From positions 93,860 to 157,859 of the forward strand of contig NZ_MUHW01000005.1 of the NCBI RefSeq assembly GCF_002007235.1: 64,000 nucleotides of DNA. The letters are read 5' to 3'. How positions within the stretch are numbered: position 1 is the first letter of the stretch; the number at the start of each line of letters is the position of its first letter. Both the position numbers and the translations under genes were made by a program. This document shows positions 9,272 through 16,842 of this stretch, piece after piece. Source of the DNA: Oribacterium sp. C9. Its GTDB lineage: Bacteria > Bacillota > Clostridia > Lachnospirales > Lachnospiraceae. The notes below the pieces were generated by a model. The model did not search any database. It had not been told where the DNA came from and worked only from the letters and a program-made list of their open reading frames with translations.

Positions 9272-9880
9272 ATGAGCAGAATTGAACAGTTAATCGGTGA
9301 GATCGAAGAATATATAGACAGTTGCAAATACCAGCCTCTTTCCAATTCAAAGATCCTTGTTAACAAGGAAGAGATGGAAGAGCTGTTGGTTGAGCTTCGT
9401 CTCAGAGTACCTGAGGAGATCAAAAAGTATCAGAAGATCATTTCTCAGCAGGAAGCCATTCTGGCTGACGCAAGAAATCAGGCTAACAGCATGATAGAGG
9501 ATGCAAAGGCTCAGACTCAGGAGATGGTGTCTGAAAACGAGATCATGCAGCAGGCTTACAACGAGGCAAATTCTCTCGTTCAGCAGGCTCAGGCTCAGGC
9601 TGACAAGATCCTTGCTGATGCAACTGCCGAAGCAAACAGCGTAAAGGCAAGTGCCATTACATACACAGATTCAATTCTTGCTTCTATCGAGACTCTTGTT
9701 GGAAATTCTATTTCAGAGCAGCAGTCAAAGTATCAGTCATTGCTTGACAGCATGCAGAACACTTACAATATAGTTACCAACAACCGTAGAGAGCTTAACA
9801 ACGCTATGAACGCTCCGGCTCCACAGGATCCCCAGTATATGGATCCTTACGCTGATTCACAGGATGAATATCAGCAGTGA
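9272..9880 (+). CDS. Coiled-coil protein, DivIVA/ATPase-stalk-like
   Basis: The 202-residue cytoplasmic protein is dominated by a long Glu/Gln/Ala-rich helix (about residues 50-155, repeated AQAQ/ANS patterns) typical of a coiled coil, with a Pro/Asp/Gln-rich tail. Similar Lachnospiraceae proteins are often labelled ATPase or V-type ATPase subunit H-like on composition alone; no nucleotide-binding motif is present. Position after coaD and the N-terminal ISRIEQLI-type helix suggest a structural or cell-division role, but this is not shown. Confidence 0.7.
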   Translation: MSRIEQLIGEIEEYIDSCKYQPLSNSKILVNKEEMEELLVELRLRVPEEIKKYQKIISQQEAILADARNQANSMIEDAKAQTQEMVSENEIMQQAYNEANSLVQQAQAQADKILADATAEANSVKASAITYTDSILASIETLVGNSISEQQSKYQSLLDSMQNTYNIVTNNRRELNNAMNAPAPQDPQYMDPYADSQDEYQQ

Positions 9881-9963
9881 TGGCACTTCCCGGATTTAGT
9901 CCGGACATCATAGTCTATACGGTATCTTTCTTTAAACAGATCAGATTATTTAATTCACTTATT

Positions 9964-10009
9964 CAGAGTGCTACATGAAATCATGCAGCACTCTGTCTTA
10001 AGCTTTTTT
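9964..10009 (+). terminator. Probable terminator after the coiled-coil gene
   Basis: A 15-bp stem with one mismatch (9964-9978 with 9981-9995) and a later run of six T residues at 10004-10009. The T run is offset, so activity is uncertain. Confidence 0.55.
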
Positions 10010-10030
10010 ATAAAGTGATATATCTTAAGC

Positions 10031-10059
10031 TTGACATGTTTTGTTCAGTTTGCTAATAT
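10031..10059 (+). promoter_or_regulatory. Promoter of tRNA-Pro
   Basis: TTGACA, a 17-base spacer ending in TGC, and TAATAT. This is a near-consensus vegetative promoter; the tRNA starts 20 bases downstream. Confidence 0.85.
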
Positions 10060-10079
10060 TTCACTTGCATAAAAAAAAG

Positions 10080-10153
10080 CGATGCGTGGCTCAGCTTGGT
10101 AGAGCGCTGCGTTCGGGACGCAGAGGTCGCAAGTTCGAATCTTGTCGCATCGA
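10080..10153 (+). tRNA. tRNA-Pro (anticodon CGG)
   Basis: A 74-base cloverleaf. The acceptor stem pairs 10080-10086 with 10146-10152 and begins C1-G72, the bacterial tRNA-Pro identity pair. The anticodon arm has stem CTGCG/CGCAG and loop TTCGGGA, giving anticodon CGG. The T arm contains GTTCGAATC. CCA is not encoded. It has its own promoter and terminator. Confidence 0.95.
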
Positions 10154-10168
10154 CTAACCCTTGGGACT

Positions 10169-10199
10169 GACTCAGCACGGAAACGTGTTGGGTCTTTTT
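10169..10199 (+). terminator. Terminator of tRNA-Pro
   Basis: An 11-bp stem with two G-U pairs (10169-10179 with 10184-10194), a GAAA tetraloop and five T residues. Confidence 0.9.
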
Positions 10200-10317
10200 C
10201 TTTTCTCGTTAAGCAGTTAATATATAGATTGTCCATGTATACTTCGCACGATCGAGGTATGCTAGACTGATACTATGACCAGTTATAAATTTTAACTAAT
10301 TTGTGAAAAAGGTATAT

Positions 10318-10413
10318 ATGAGCTATCATGAATGGCATAAAAAGTGCGATGATCATTCTGGTCTATATTGCGAGATCACACTAAAAAATCTAATCAAAGG
10401 AGCTTTGAAGTAA
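10318..10413 (+). CDS. Possible 31-residue upstream ORF before metY
   Basis: ATG 10318 opens a 31-codon frame whose TAA (10411-10413) ends one base before the metY ATG, so the metY ribosome binding site lies inside it. The product starts MSYHEWHKKCDDH and has two Cys codons. An AAAAAGG site lies about six bases upstream. It could be a translational-coupling ORF or a cysteine-responsive leader peptide; this is inferred from position only, and it may be chance. Confidence 0.35.
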   Translation: MSYHEWHKKCDDHSGLYCEITLKNLIKGALK

Positions 10414-10414
10414 A

Positions 10415-11698
10415 ATGAGAAAAGAAACCAAATGTATAGAAGCAGGCTACACTCCCAAAAACGGCGAGCCTCGTATGATTCCTATCATTCAGAGCACAAC
10501 ATTCAAGTACGATACAAGTGCCGATATGGGAAAGCTTTTTGATCTTGAGGCTGAAGGATATTTCTATACAAGACTTCAAAATCCTACAAACGATTATGTA
10601 GCTGCAAAGATAGCAGCACTTGAGGGCGGTACCGCTGCCATGCTCACATCATCAGGTCAGGCAGCAACATTTCTTTCTGTTTTCAACCTTGCCAATGCCG
10701 GCGATCATGTTATCGCATCATCCAGCATCTACGGCGGAAGCTTCAATCTTTTCAATGTCACCATGAGAAAGATGGGCATCGACTTCACCTTTGTTGATCC
10801 TGACTGCAGTGACGAAGAGCTTGAGGCTGCATTCAAGCCCAACACAAAGGTGGTGTTCGGTGAGACCATCGCAAATCCGGCCCTTATCGTATTCGATATC
10901 GAGCGTTTTGCAGCAGCTGCACACAAGCATGGTGTTCCTCTCATCGTGGATAACACCTTTGCGACACCTATCAACTGCAGACCTTTCGAGTGGGGAGCAG
11001 ATATCGTTACTCATTCCACAACAAAGTACATGGACGGCCACGACGCAACAGTAGGCGGAGTTATAGTCGATTCCGGAAAATTCGACTGGATGGCTCATGC
11101 CGACAAGTTCCCTGGTCTCTGCACACCTGATGAGTCTTATCATGGCATAACCTATGCAGAGAAGTTCGGAAAGGAAAAGGCATTTATCACCAAAGCCACA
11201 GCACAGCTTATGCGTGATTTCGGAGCGATCCCTTCACCTATGAACTGCTACATGCTGAATCTCGGTCTCGAGTCACTTGCAGTGAGGATGCAGAGACATT
11301 GCTCAAATGCACAGAAGGTGGCAGAATTCCTTCAGGAAAATTCCAATGTTTCCTACGTTACATACCCTGGTCTCCCTGGAGACAAATACTACGAGAGAGC
11401 ACAGAAGTACATGCCGGAAGGAACTTGCGGTGTCATTTCCTTCGGCGTAAAGGGCGGACGTAAGACAGCAGAAGAGTTCATGAAGCATCTGAAGCTTGCC
11501 ATCATCGCAACTCATGTTGCAGATGCACATACCTGCGTTCTTCACCCGGCATCATCCACACATCGTCAGATGACTGATGAAGAGCTTATGGCAGGCGGTG
11601 TAAAACCTGATATGGTACGTCTGTCAGTTGGTATCGAGAATGTTGATGATATCATAGAGGATCTCAAGCAGGCACTTGAAGCTTCACAGAACGCCTGA
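10415..11698 (+). CDS. metY: O-acetylhomoserine sulfhydrylase (MetY-type)
   Basis: The 427-residue PLP enzyme of the Cys/Met metabolism family joins O-acetylhomoserine with sulfide to give homocysteine. The PLP-binding lysine is K204 in STTKYMDGH. The N-terminal YTPKNGEPRMIPI and the long insert around residue 230 are typical of the MetY (about 425-residue) branch rather than the shorter MetB/MetC branch. AAAGGAG precedes the ATG. A leader of about 215 bases separates it from the tRNA terminator and contains a short upstream ORF; no SAM riboswitch was recognised. Confidence 0.9.
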   Translation: MRKETKCIEAGYTPKNGEPRMIPIIQSTTFKYDTSADMGKLFDLEAEGYFYTRLQNPTNDYVAAKIAALEGGTAAMLTSSGQAATFLSVFNLANAGDHVIASSSIYGGSFNLFNVTMRKMGIDFTFVDPDCSDEELEAAFKPNTKVVFGETIANPALIVFDIERFAAAAHKHGVPLIVDNTFATPINCRPFEWGADIVTHSTTKYMDGHDATVGGVIVDSGKFDWMAHADKFPGLCTPDESYHGITYAEKFGKEKAFITKATAQLMRDFGAIPSPMNCYMLNLGLESLAVRMQRHCSNAQKVAEFLQENSNVSYVTYPGLPGDKYYERAQKYMPEGTCGVISFGVKGGRKTAEEFMKHLKLAIIATHVADAHTCVLHPASSTHRQMTDEELMAGGVKPDMVRLSVGIENVDDIIEDLKQALEASQNA

Positions 11699-11714
11699 TG
11701 TAAAATCAACTTAA

Positions 11715-11761
11715 GAGCAGGCAAGATATGTTAATTTGCACATATTTCACTTGCTCTTTTT
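11715..11761 (+). terminator. Terminator after metY
   Basis: Imperfect inverted repeat (outer arms GAGCA.. and ..TGCTC) closing on TTTTT shortly after the metY stop. Confidence 0.6.
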
Positions 11762-11858
11762 GGTAGATTTGGAGAGAAAGTCTAACTTGACTATGTAACC
11801 CAAAAACCTTAAAATCTCATCGTCATAATATGCCCATTATATGGTTGGGCGTTTCCAC

Positions 11859-11923
11859 AAGCTGCCATTAACAGCACCTTATGACCTTTATTTGTCATAA
11901 GATCCTGTTAACGGCAGCTTTTT
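11859..11923 (+). terminator. Strong nested hairpin with T run upstream of the FAD dehydrogenase
   Basis: Outer arms 11859-11866 and 11913-11920, continuing pairing through TTAACAG/CTGTTAA, and an inner CTTATGAC/GTCATAAG stem; five T residues follow. It ends 22 bases before the next start codon. It may be a second metY terminator or an attenuator of the downstream gene. Confidence 0.75.
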
Positions 11924-11944
11924 AAATTTATTGAGGGGAAATGA

Positions 11945-13324
11945 ATGAACACTAATTTTGATGTAATTATAATCGGCGCCGGTCCCGGTGGTATCTTTGC
12001 AGCCTACGAGCTCATGAAGCTGAAGCCGGAGCTTTCTGTAGCCGTATTTGAATCCGGAAATCCTCTGGAGAAAAGAAAATGTCCTATCGACGGTGACAAG
12101 ATAAAGTCATGTATCAACTGTCCGACCTGCTCCATCATGAGCGGCTTCGGCGGTGCAGGTGCATTTTCAGACGGCAAGTACAATATCACCAATGCCTTCG
12201 GCGGAACTCTTTATGAGCATGTAGGAAGAGATGCCGCAACAGATCTCATGAAGTATGTTGATAACATCAACATGACTCACGGAGGAGAGGGTACAAAGCT
12301 TTACACAACATCCGGTTCAGAGTTTAAGAAGAAGTGCATCCAGAGCAGGCTCACACTTCTTGATGCATCTGTACGACACCTGGGAACCGACAAAAACTAT
12401 GTCGTTCTCGAGAACATCTACAAAGAAATGAAGGACAAGGTTCAGTTCTTCTTCAGAACACCAGTTGAGAAGGTCAGAAAGCTTGATGACGGATATGAAG
12501 TGGACTACAAGGACGGAACAGCTTCCTGCAAGTACTGTGTCATCTCAGTAGGACGCAGCGGCAGCAAGTGGATGAAGACCGTATGTGATGATCTCCAGAT
12601 CCCTACAAAGTCAAACAGAGTGGATCTCGGTGTCAGAGTAGAGCTTCCTGCAGTTGTATTTGAGGACATCACAAATGCTCTCTACGAAGGAAAGATCGTT
12701 TATCAGACTCAGAAATTCGAGGATAATGTCCGCACCTTCTGTATGAACCCTCACGGAGCTGTTGTTAATGAGAACACAAACGGCATCATCACAGTAAACG
12801 GTCACAGCTATGAGGATCCTTCACTTCAGACAGAGAATACAAACTTTGCACTCCTCGTAAGCAAGCATTTCTCAGAGCCGTTTAAGGACAGCAACGGTTA
12901 CGGTGAAAGCATTGCCAGACTCTCAAACATGCTCGGAGGAGGAGTTATCGTTCAGCGTTTCGGAGATCTGGAAAGAGGACGCCGCAGTACTGTGAAGCGT
13001 ATAGAAGAAGGCACAGTGAGACCGACTCTGAAGGCTACTCCTGGAGACCTCAGTCTCGTACTTCCGAAGCGTATTCTTGATGGCATCATCGAGATGATCT
13101 ATGCTCTCGATAAGATCGCTCCGGGTACTGCCAATGATGACACACTGCTCTATGGTGTAGAGGTCAAGTTCTACAACATGGAGGTCGCTGTTGATGAAAA
13201 GCTCGAGACTATCTATCCTGATCTTTTCTGCATAGGTGACGGAAGCGGAGTTACCCACTCACTTTCACATGCCAGCGCCAGCGGAGTACATGTTGCAAGA
13301 GAGATAGCAAAGAGACTGGGATAA
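11945..13324 (+). CDS. NAD(P)/FAD-dependent dehydrogenase, COG2509-like
   Basis: The 459-residue flavoprotein has an N-terminal Rossmann dinucleotide motif (VIIIGAGPGG, residues 8-17), a cysteine-rich segment (about residues 42-62), a GFGGAGAFSDGKYN stretch characteristic of the uncharacterised COG2509 dehydrogenases, and a C-terminal FAD-closing motif (CIGDGSGVTHSLSHASASG). The family is related to electron-transfer flavoprotein dehydrogenases, but the substrate is unknown. The gene is monocistronic between two terminators. Confidence 0.85.
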   Translation: MNTNFDVIIIGAGPGGIFAAYELMKLKPELSVAVFESGNPLEKRKCPIDGDKIKSCINCPTCSIMSGFGGAGAFSDGKYNITNAFGGTLYEHVGRDAATDLMKYVDNINMTHGGEGTKLYTTSGSEFKKKCIQSRLTLLDASVRHLGTDKNYVVLENIYKEMKDKVQFFFRTPVEKVRKLDDGYEVDYKDGTASCKYCVISVGRSGSKWMKTVCDDLQIPTKSNRVDLGVRVELPAVVFEDITNALYEGKIVYQTQKFEDNVRTFCMNPHGAVVNENTNGIITVNGHSYEDPSLQTENTNFALLVSKHFSEPFKDSNGYGESIARLSNMLGGGVIVQRFGDLERGRRSTVKRIEEGTVRPTLKATPGDLSLVLPKRILDGIIEMIYALDKIAPGTANDDTLLYGVEVKFYNMEVAVDEKLETIYPDLFCIGDGSGVTHSLSHASASGVHVAREIAKRLG

Positions 13325-13353
13325 TTTCAAAATATCGATACATTTTGTACCAA

Positions 13354-13386
13354 AAGAGGCATATCTTCGGATTATGCCTCTTTTTT
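13354..13386 (+). terminator. Terminator after the FAD dehydrogenase
   Basis: A perfect 10-bp stem (13354-13363 with 13373-13382) running into a T run. Confidence 0.9.
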
Positions 13387-13608
13387 CATTTTTGGTTATA
13401 CATTCTATGAAGTTATATCATATTACGTTTTCATAATTTTTATTGCAATTTCATTTTTCGCTATTTATAATTTTTTAATGTGGGGGTCAAATAATATTTA
13501 TCAATATTTCATAAGTTGATGTGCATTTTTTGACCGGTAAACACAGGAAAATAATTGCTGCACAACATGGAGCGATTGTCTAAATTATTATATTTTGGAG
13601 GAATAACA

Positions 13609-14628
13609 ATGTCAGAACCCAGATTATTTTATGAAAAAGACTGTGATATATCTTTTCTTAACGGAAAGAAGATCTGCATTATCGGATATGGCTCTCAGGG
13701 ACATGCACACGCACTCAACCTTAAAGAGTCAGGTTGTGATGTAGTTGTAGGACTTTACGAAGGTTCAAAGTCAAAGGCAAAGGCTGAGTCTCAGGGACTT
13801 ACAGTTCTTCCTACAGCAGAAGCTGTAAAGCAGTCTGATATCATTATGATCCTCATCAATGATGAGCTTCAGGCAGGCATGTACAAGAAGGATGTTGAGC
13901 CTAACTTAAAGGCTGGCGATATGCTCATGTTCGCTCATGGTTTCAACATCAACTACAAGCTTATCGTTCCTCCTGCAGATGTGGATGTTGCCATGATCGC
14001 TCCTAAGGCTCCTGGTCATACAGTTCGTTCCGAGTACCAGGCAGGTAAGGGAACACCTTGCCTCGTTGCCATCCATCAGGATGCTACCGGACACGCTCTT
14101 GATTATGCACTTGCTTACGGTGCAGGAATCGGCGGTGCACGTGCAGGTCTCCTCGAGACAACCTTCAAGACAGAGACCGAGACAGACCTTTTCGGTGAGC
14201 AGGCTGTTCTTTGCGGCGGTGTTTGCGCACTTATGCAGGCCGGTTTCGAGACTCTCGTTGACGCCGGATATGATCCACGTAATGCTTACTTCGAGTGTGT
14301 TCATGAGATGAAGCTTATCGTTGATCTCATCTATCAGTCAGGCTTTGCCGGCATGAGATATTCTATCTCCAACACAGCCGAGTTTGGTGATTATGTAACA
14401 GGTCCAAAGATCGTTACAGAGGATACAAAGAAGGCTATGAAGAAGATCCTTGCAGATATCCAGGACGGTACATTTGCATCTCAGTTCCTTCAGGATATGA
14501 ATAACGGTAAGGTTCACTTCCAGGCTATGAGAACAAAGGCTGCTGAGCATCCGGCAGAGAAGATCGGTGCTGAGATCAGAAAGCTCTACAGCTGGAACAA
14601 CGAGTCAGACAAGCTCGTAAACAACTGA
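13609..14628 (+). CDS. ilvC: Ketol-acid reductoisomerase
   Basis: The 339-residue class I KARI converts acetolactate and acetohydroxybutyrate to dihydroxy acids in Val/Ile/Leu synthesis, using NADPH and Mg. The nucleotide motif [10 protein letters not shown] is at residues 26-35. [12 protein letters not shown] and the C-terminal helical domain with E-rich metal ligands are present. The frame is open 18 codons further upstream (13555), but TTGGAGG just before ATG 13609 and the family N terminus decide the start. It stands alone, about 2.2 kb before the ilvB operon it works with. Confidence 0.96.
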   Translation: MSEPRLFYEKDCDISFLNGKKICIIGYGSQGHAHALNLKESGCDVVVGLYEGSKSKAKAESQGLTVLPTAEAVKQSDIIMILINDELQAGMYKKDVEPNLKAGDMLMFAHGFNINYKLIVPPADVDVAMIAPKAPGHTVRSEYQAGKGTPCLVAIHQDATGHALDYALAYGAGIGGARAGLLETTFKTETETDLFGEQAVLCGGVCALMQAGFETLVDAGYDPRNAYFECVHEMKLIVDLIYQSGFAGMRYSISNTAEFGDYVTGPKIVTEDTKKAMKKILADIQDGTFASQFLQDMNNGKVHFQAMRTKAAEHPAEKIGAEIRKLYSWNNESDKLVNN

Positions 14629-14670
14629 TAAAAGATCATTCGGTCTTTACTAATCAAATAAAGTTTCATT

Positions 14671-14709
14671 CAGACCGGCTGTTATGTACTGCATAACGCC
14701 GGTCTGTTT
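14671..14709 (+). terminator. Terminator after ilvC
   Basis: Nested stem CAGACCGGC/GCCGGTCTG extended by GTTATG/CATAAC, followed by TTT only. The stem is long but the T tract is short. Confidence 0.7.
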
Positions 14710-14715
14710 AGTATT

Positions 14716-14781
14716 CGTGATAAGGCCGTAAATTCGCTGTGCCTGCACGAGCACACATTTGACGGCCAACGCGAAATCACG
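14716..14781 (+). repeat. Nested palindromic element, copy 1
   Basis: Three nested stems: CGTGAT (14716-14721) with ATCACG (14776-14781), GGCCGT (14724-14729) with ACGGCC (14762-14767), and TGTGC (14738-14742) with GCACA (14751-14755). A related copy lies at 16538-16592. It directly follows the ilvC terminator and covers the sequence just before the DUF815 gene. Confidence 0.75.
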
Positions 14782-14826
14782 CAGTGGATGTCCCTACACG
14801 ATCAAATATCATATAACGGAGTACCT

Positions 14827-16128
14827 ATGAGAAACCTTTTATCAAATCTTATCGTTTACGGTAACCTGAAACACGACGAAACTCTGGAAGCCATAGCAAG
14901 CATTTCCGATGCAGCGGAAGCGGGAGAGGAATCGAAGGTCTTCAGCATGCTTTCAGGCTGCTTTGACCATGTTCACAAAATCATGGAAACAGCCACAAAC
15001 TATGGCTTCACTGATGATCTCTGGGCTGGATACATTACCTTTCTTCTCATGACGGACGAGAACCCTCTCGCCATGGTATCTGAAAATGCCACTATACCGG
15101 AGGGATCTGCGTCTCATTTTGCAAAGCATGATTTCGAATATATAATCCGACTTTTGCATTATGATTTTTCCAGGCTTGAAAGTATGCTGTGCACCGACTG
15201 TTTCTCAACTCTTCAGAACTATAAAGCAGTGAAAAAGCATGAGCGTATGTACTACAGCTTCATCTCGAAAACAGTCAACGAGCTTAAGGACGAACTTATG
15301 GATGCGGATAATGCAGATGAGTTCTATGAGTCCATGGGGAAATATTATCATGATCACGGTGTGGGGATGTTCGGACTCAATAAGGCATTCCGCATAAGGA
15401 ACGATACGGATGGTACTCCCGAGCTCATCCCCATAAACAACCTTGACGCTGTGAACTACGATGACCTCGTGGGGTATGAACTTCAGAAGAAACAGATCTT
15501 TGAAAATACCCGGAATTTCATCGAAGGTAAGCGTGCCAACAACGTGCTTCTCTATGGCGATGCCGGAACCGGAAAGTCCACCACCATCAAGGCGACCCTC
15601 AATGAATTTTATCCGGAAGGTCTCCGTCTCATCGAGATATACAAGCACCAGTTCAAGGATCTTTCCTATGTGATCTCCAAGGTGAAGAGCCGTAATTACA
15701 AGTTCATCATCTATATGGACGATCTGTCCTTTGAGGACTTCGAGATAGAGTACAAGTATCTGAAGGCAGTCATCGAGGGAGGTATGGAAACGAAGCCGGA
15801 CAACATCCTCATCTACGCCACATCAAATCGCCGTCATCTCATCAAGGAGAGCACTGCGGATCGTGATGATATGGGAGTAGGCGGAGACGTACACCATTCA
15901 GATACTCTGGAGGAGAAGCTTTCTCTCGTTGACCGCTTCGGTCTCAACATACTTTACACGAAGCCAACGTATCAGGAGTTCCAGCAGATAGTCATAAGCC
16001 TTGCGAAGAAGCACGGTATAGATATGCCGGAAAAGGAGCTTCTTGCAAAGGCCAATGTCTGGTCCGTAAGAAAAGGTGGCCACACCGGACGTGTTGCCCA
16101 ACAGTTCATCAATTCATTGAACAACTGA
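14827..16128 (+). CDS. DUF815 family AAA ATP-binding protein
   Basis: The roughly 433-residue protein has a C-terminal AAA-type ATPase domain: Walker A YGDAGTGKST and Walker B IIYMDDLSFED, followed by an Arg-finger-like YATSNRRHL. This layout is DUF815, a conserved but poorly characterised family. The N-terminal 200 residues are helical and unassigned. An upstream in-frame ATG (14788) lies near the palindromic element; ATG 14827 has the better CGGAG site and is preferred. Confidence 0.85.
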   Translation: MRNLLSNLIVYGNLKHDETLEAIASISDAAEAGEESKVFSMLSGCFDHVHKIMETATNYGFTDDLWAGYITFLLMTDENPLAMVSENATIPEGSASHFAKHDFEYIIRLLHYDFSRLESMLCTDCFSTLQNYKAVKKHERMYYSFISKTVNELKDELMDADNADEFYESMGKYYHDHGVGMFGLNKAFRIRNDTDGTPELIPINNLDAVNYDDLVGYELQKKQIFENTRNFIEGKRANNVLLYGDAGTGKSTTIKATLNEFYPEGLRLIEIYKHQFKDLSYVISKVKSRNYKFIIYMDDLSFEDFEIEYKYLKAVIEGGMETKPDNILIYATSNRRHLIKESTADRDDMGVGGDVHHSDTLEEKLSLVDRFGLNILYTKPTYQEFQQIVISLAKKHGIDMPEKELLAKANVWSVRKGGHTGRVAQQFINSLNN

Positions 16129-16133
16129 CTTAT

Positions 16134-16175
16134 TCATGATGATATACATCTTGAAATGCAGGTATATCATCATGA
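16134..16175 (+). terminator. Hairpin after the DUF815 gene
   Basis: A perfect 14-bp stem (16134-16147 with 16162-16175) immediately after the stop codon. There is no real T tract, so it may be an mRNA-end stabiliser or a weak terminator. Confidence 0.45.
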
Positions 16176-16262
16176 TCTTCAGTAAATTTCAATGAAAGCT
16201 TATGACATACTGTGTGCCTAAAAAAAGCAAAGTGAAGCATATCTCGTATAACTTATTATTTA

Positions 16263-16291
16263 TTGACATGGAGACTCCATAATCGCATAAT
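16263..16291 (+). promoter_or_regulatory. Promoter of the ilv operon leader
   Basis: TTGACA, a 17-base spacer and CATAAT (5 of 6 to the -10 consensus). It would start a leader RNA near 16298, ahead of the leader peptide and the attenuator. A GC-rich hairpin (about 16313-16346) follows in the 5' part. Confidence 0.8.
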
Positions 16292-16382
16292 TGATGTACA
16301 AGTTTTCGAACAAAGCGGGTGTACTATGTGATATACCACTCCGCTTCGATAACAATTCCGTAGAAAGGCGACGCAAAAAAGC

Positions 16383-16466
16383 ATGAATAATTACAGTGTG
16401 ATTCTATCTGTCATTATTATTCTCGTGAACATTATTGTGATTCGCAATAGTGCCTTTTTTGTGTAA
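16383..16466 (+). CDS. Ile/Val/Leu-rich leader peptide of the ilv operon
   Basis: A 27-codon ORF whose residues 6-20 read VILSVIIILVNIIVI: 13 of 15 are Ile, Val or Leu. It lies between a strong promoter and an intrinsic terminator upstream of ilvB, the layout of ribosome-mediated attenuation. The codons near its stop include GTAAAGCT (16463-16470), which is perfectly complementary to AGCTTTAC (16512-16519) in the arm and loop of the terminator, giving an antiterminator that a ribosome at the stop codon would block. A hairpin over codons 16-24 (16430-16439 with 16443-16452) could be the pause structure. The ribosome site (GAAAGG) is about 15 bases upstream, a weak point. Confidence 0.8.
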   Translation: MNNYSVILSVIIILVNIIVIRNSAFFV

Positions 16467-16503
16467 AGCTTTTCAAGAGAGATAAAGACAGATATGTTTT
16501 TAA

Positions 16504-16537
16504 AACCTTGCAGCTTTACCACTGCAAGGTTTTTTTT
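16504..16537 (+). terminator. Attenuator terminator of the ilv operon
   Basis: A perfect 10-bp stem (16504-16513 with 16522-16531) and eight T residues. It ends about 300 bases before ilvB, with no gene between, and 38 bases after the leader peptide stop. Confidence 0.88.
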
Positions 16538-16592
16538 CGTGATAAGGCGGTCGTGCGGACGCTGTGCTTGCACAAGCGGACATAAGACCGCC
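16538..16592 (+). repeat. Nested palindromic element, copy 2
   Basis: Related to the copy at 14716. Conserved CGTGATAAGGC and CGCTGTGC.TGCAC.AGC blocks are present, with the second stem changed in both arms (GGCGGT 16546-16551 with ACCGCC 16587-16592, instead of GGCCGT with ACGGCC). A further GATAAGGCGGT copy occurs at 16629-16639. The outer CGTGAT arm has lost its partner. Confidence 0.7.
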
Positions 16593-16842
16593 AACGTGAA
16601 ATCGACCATCGAAGATGGGAGATTTACAGATAAGGCGGTATTCTTTTCATACTTCTATTGTGATATAGTTATACTGTTAATTTATAACAAATGTTTTTAT
16701 CATTTCACCACGTTTTAGCAACAACTTCACATACATAAATCCATTATCAACATGTCTCTTTCTATGAAATAGACATGAAGCATCAGATCCTTTCGGATCA
16801 TAAATCCTTTGGACTGACGCCATAGGAAAGGAGTTTAAAGAT

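Noticed and set aside
10045..10236. Minus-strand ORF over the tRNA-Pro
   Set aside because: It is the antisense of a tRNA and its terminator, a well-known spurious ORF type.
10200..10414. SAM riboswitch or T-box before metY
   Set aside because: None of the conserved SAM or T-box core sequences, and no terminator, could be found there.
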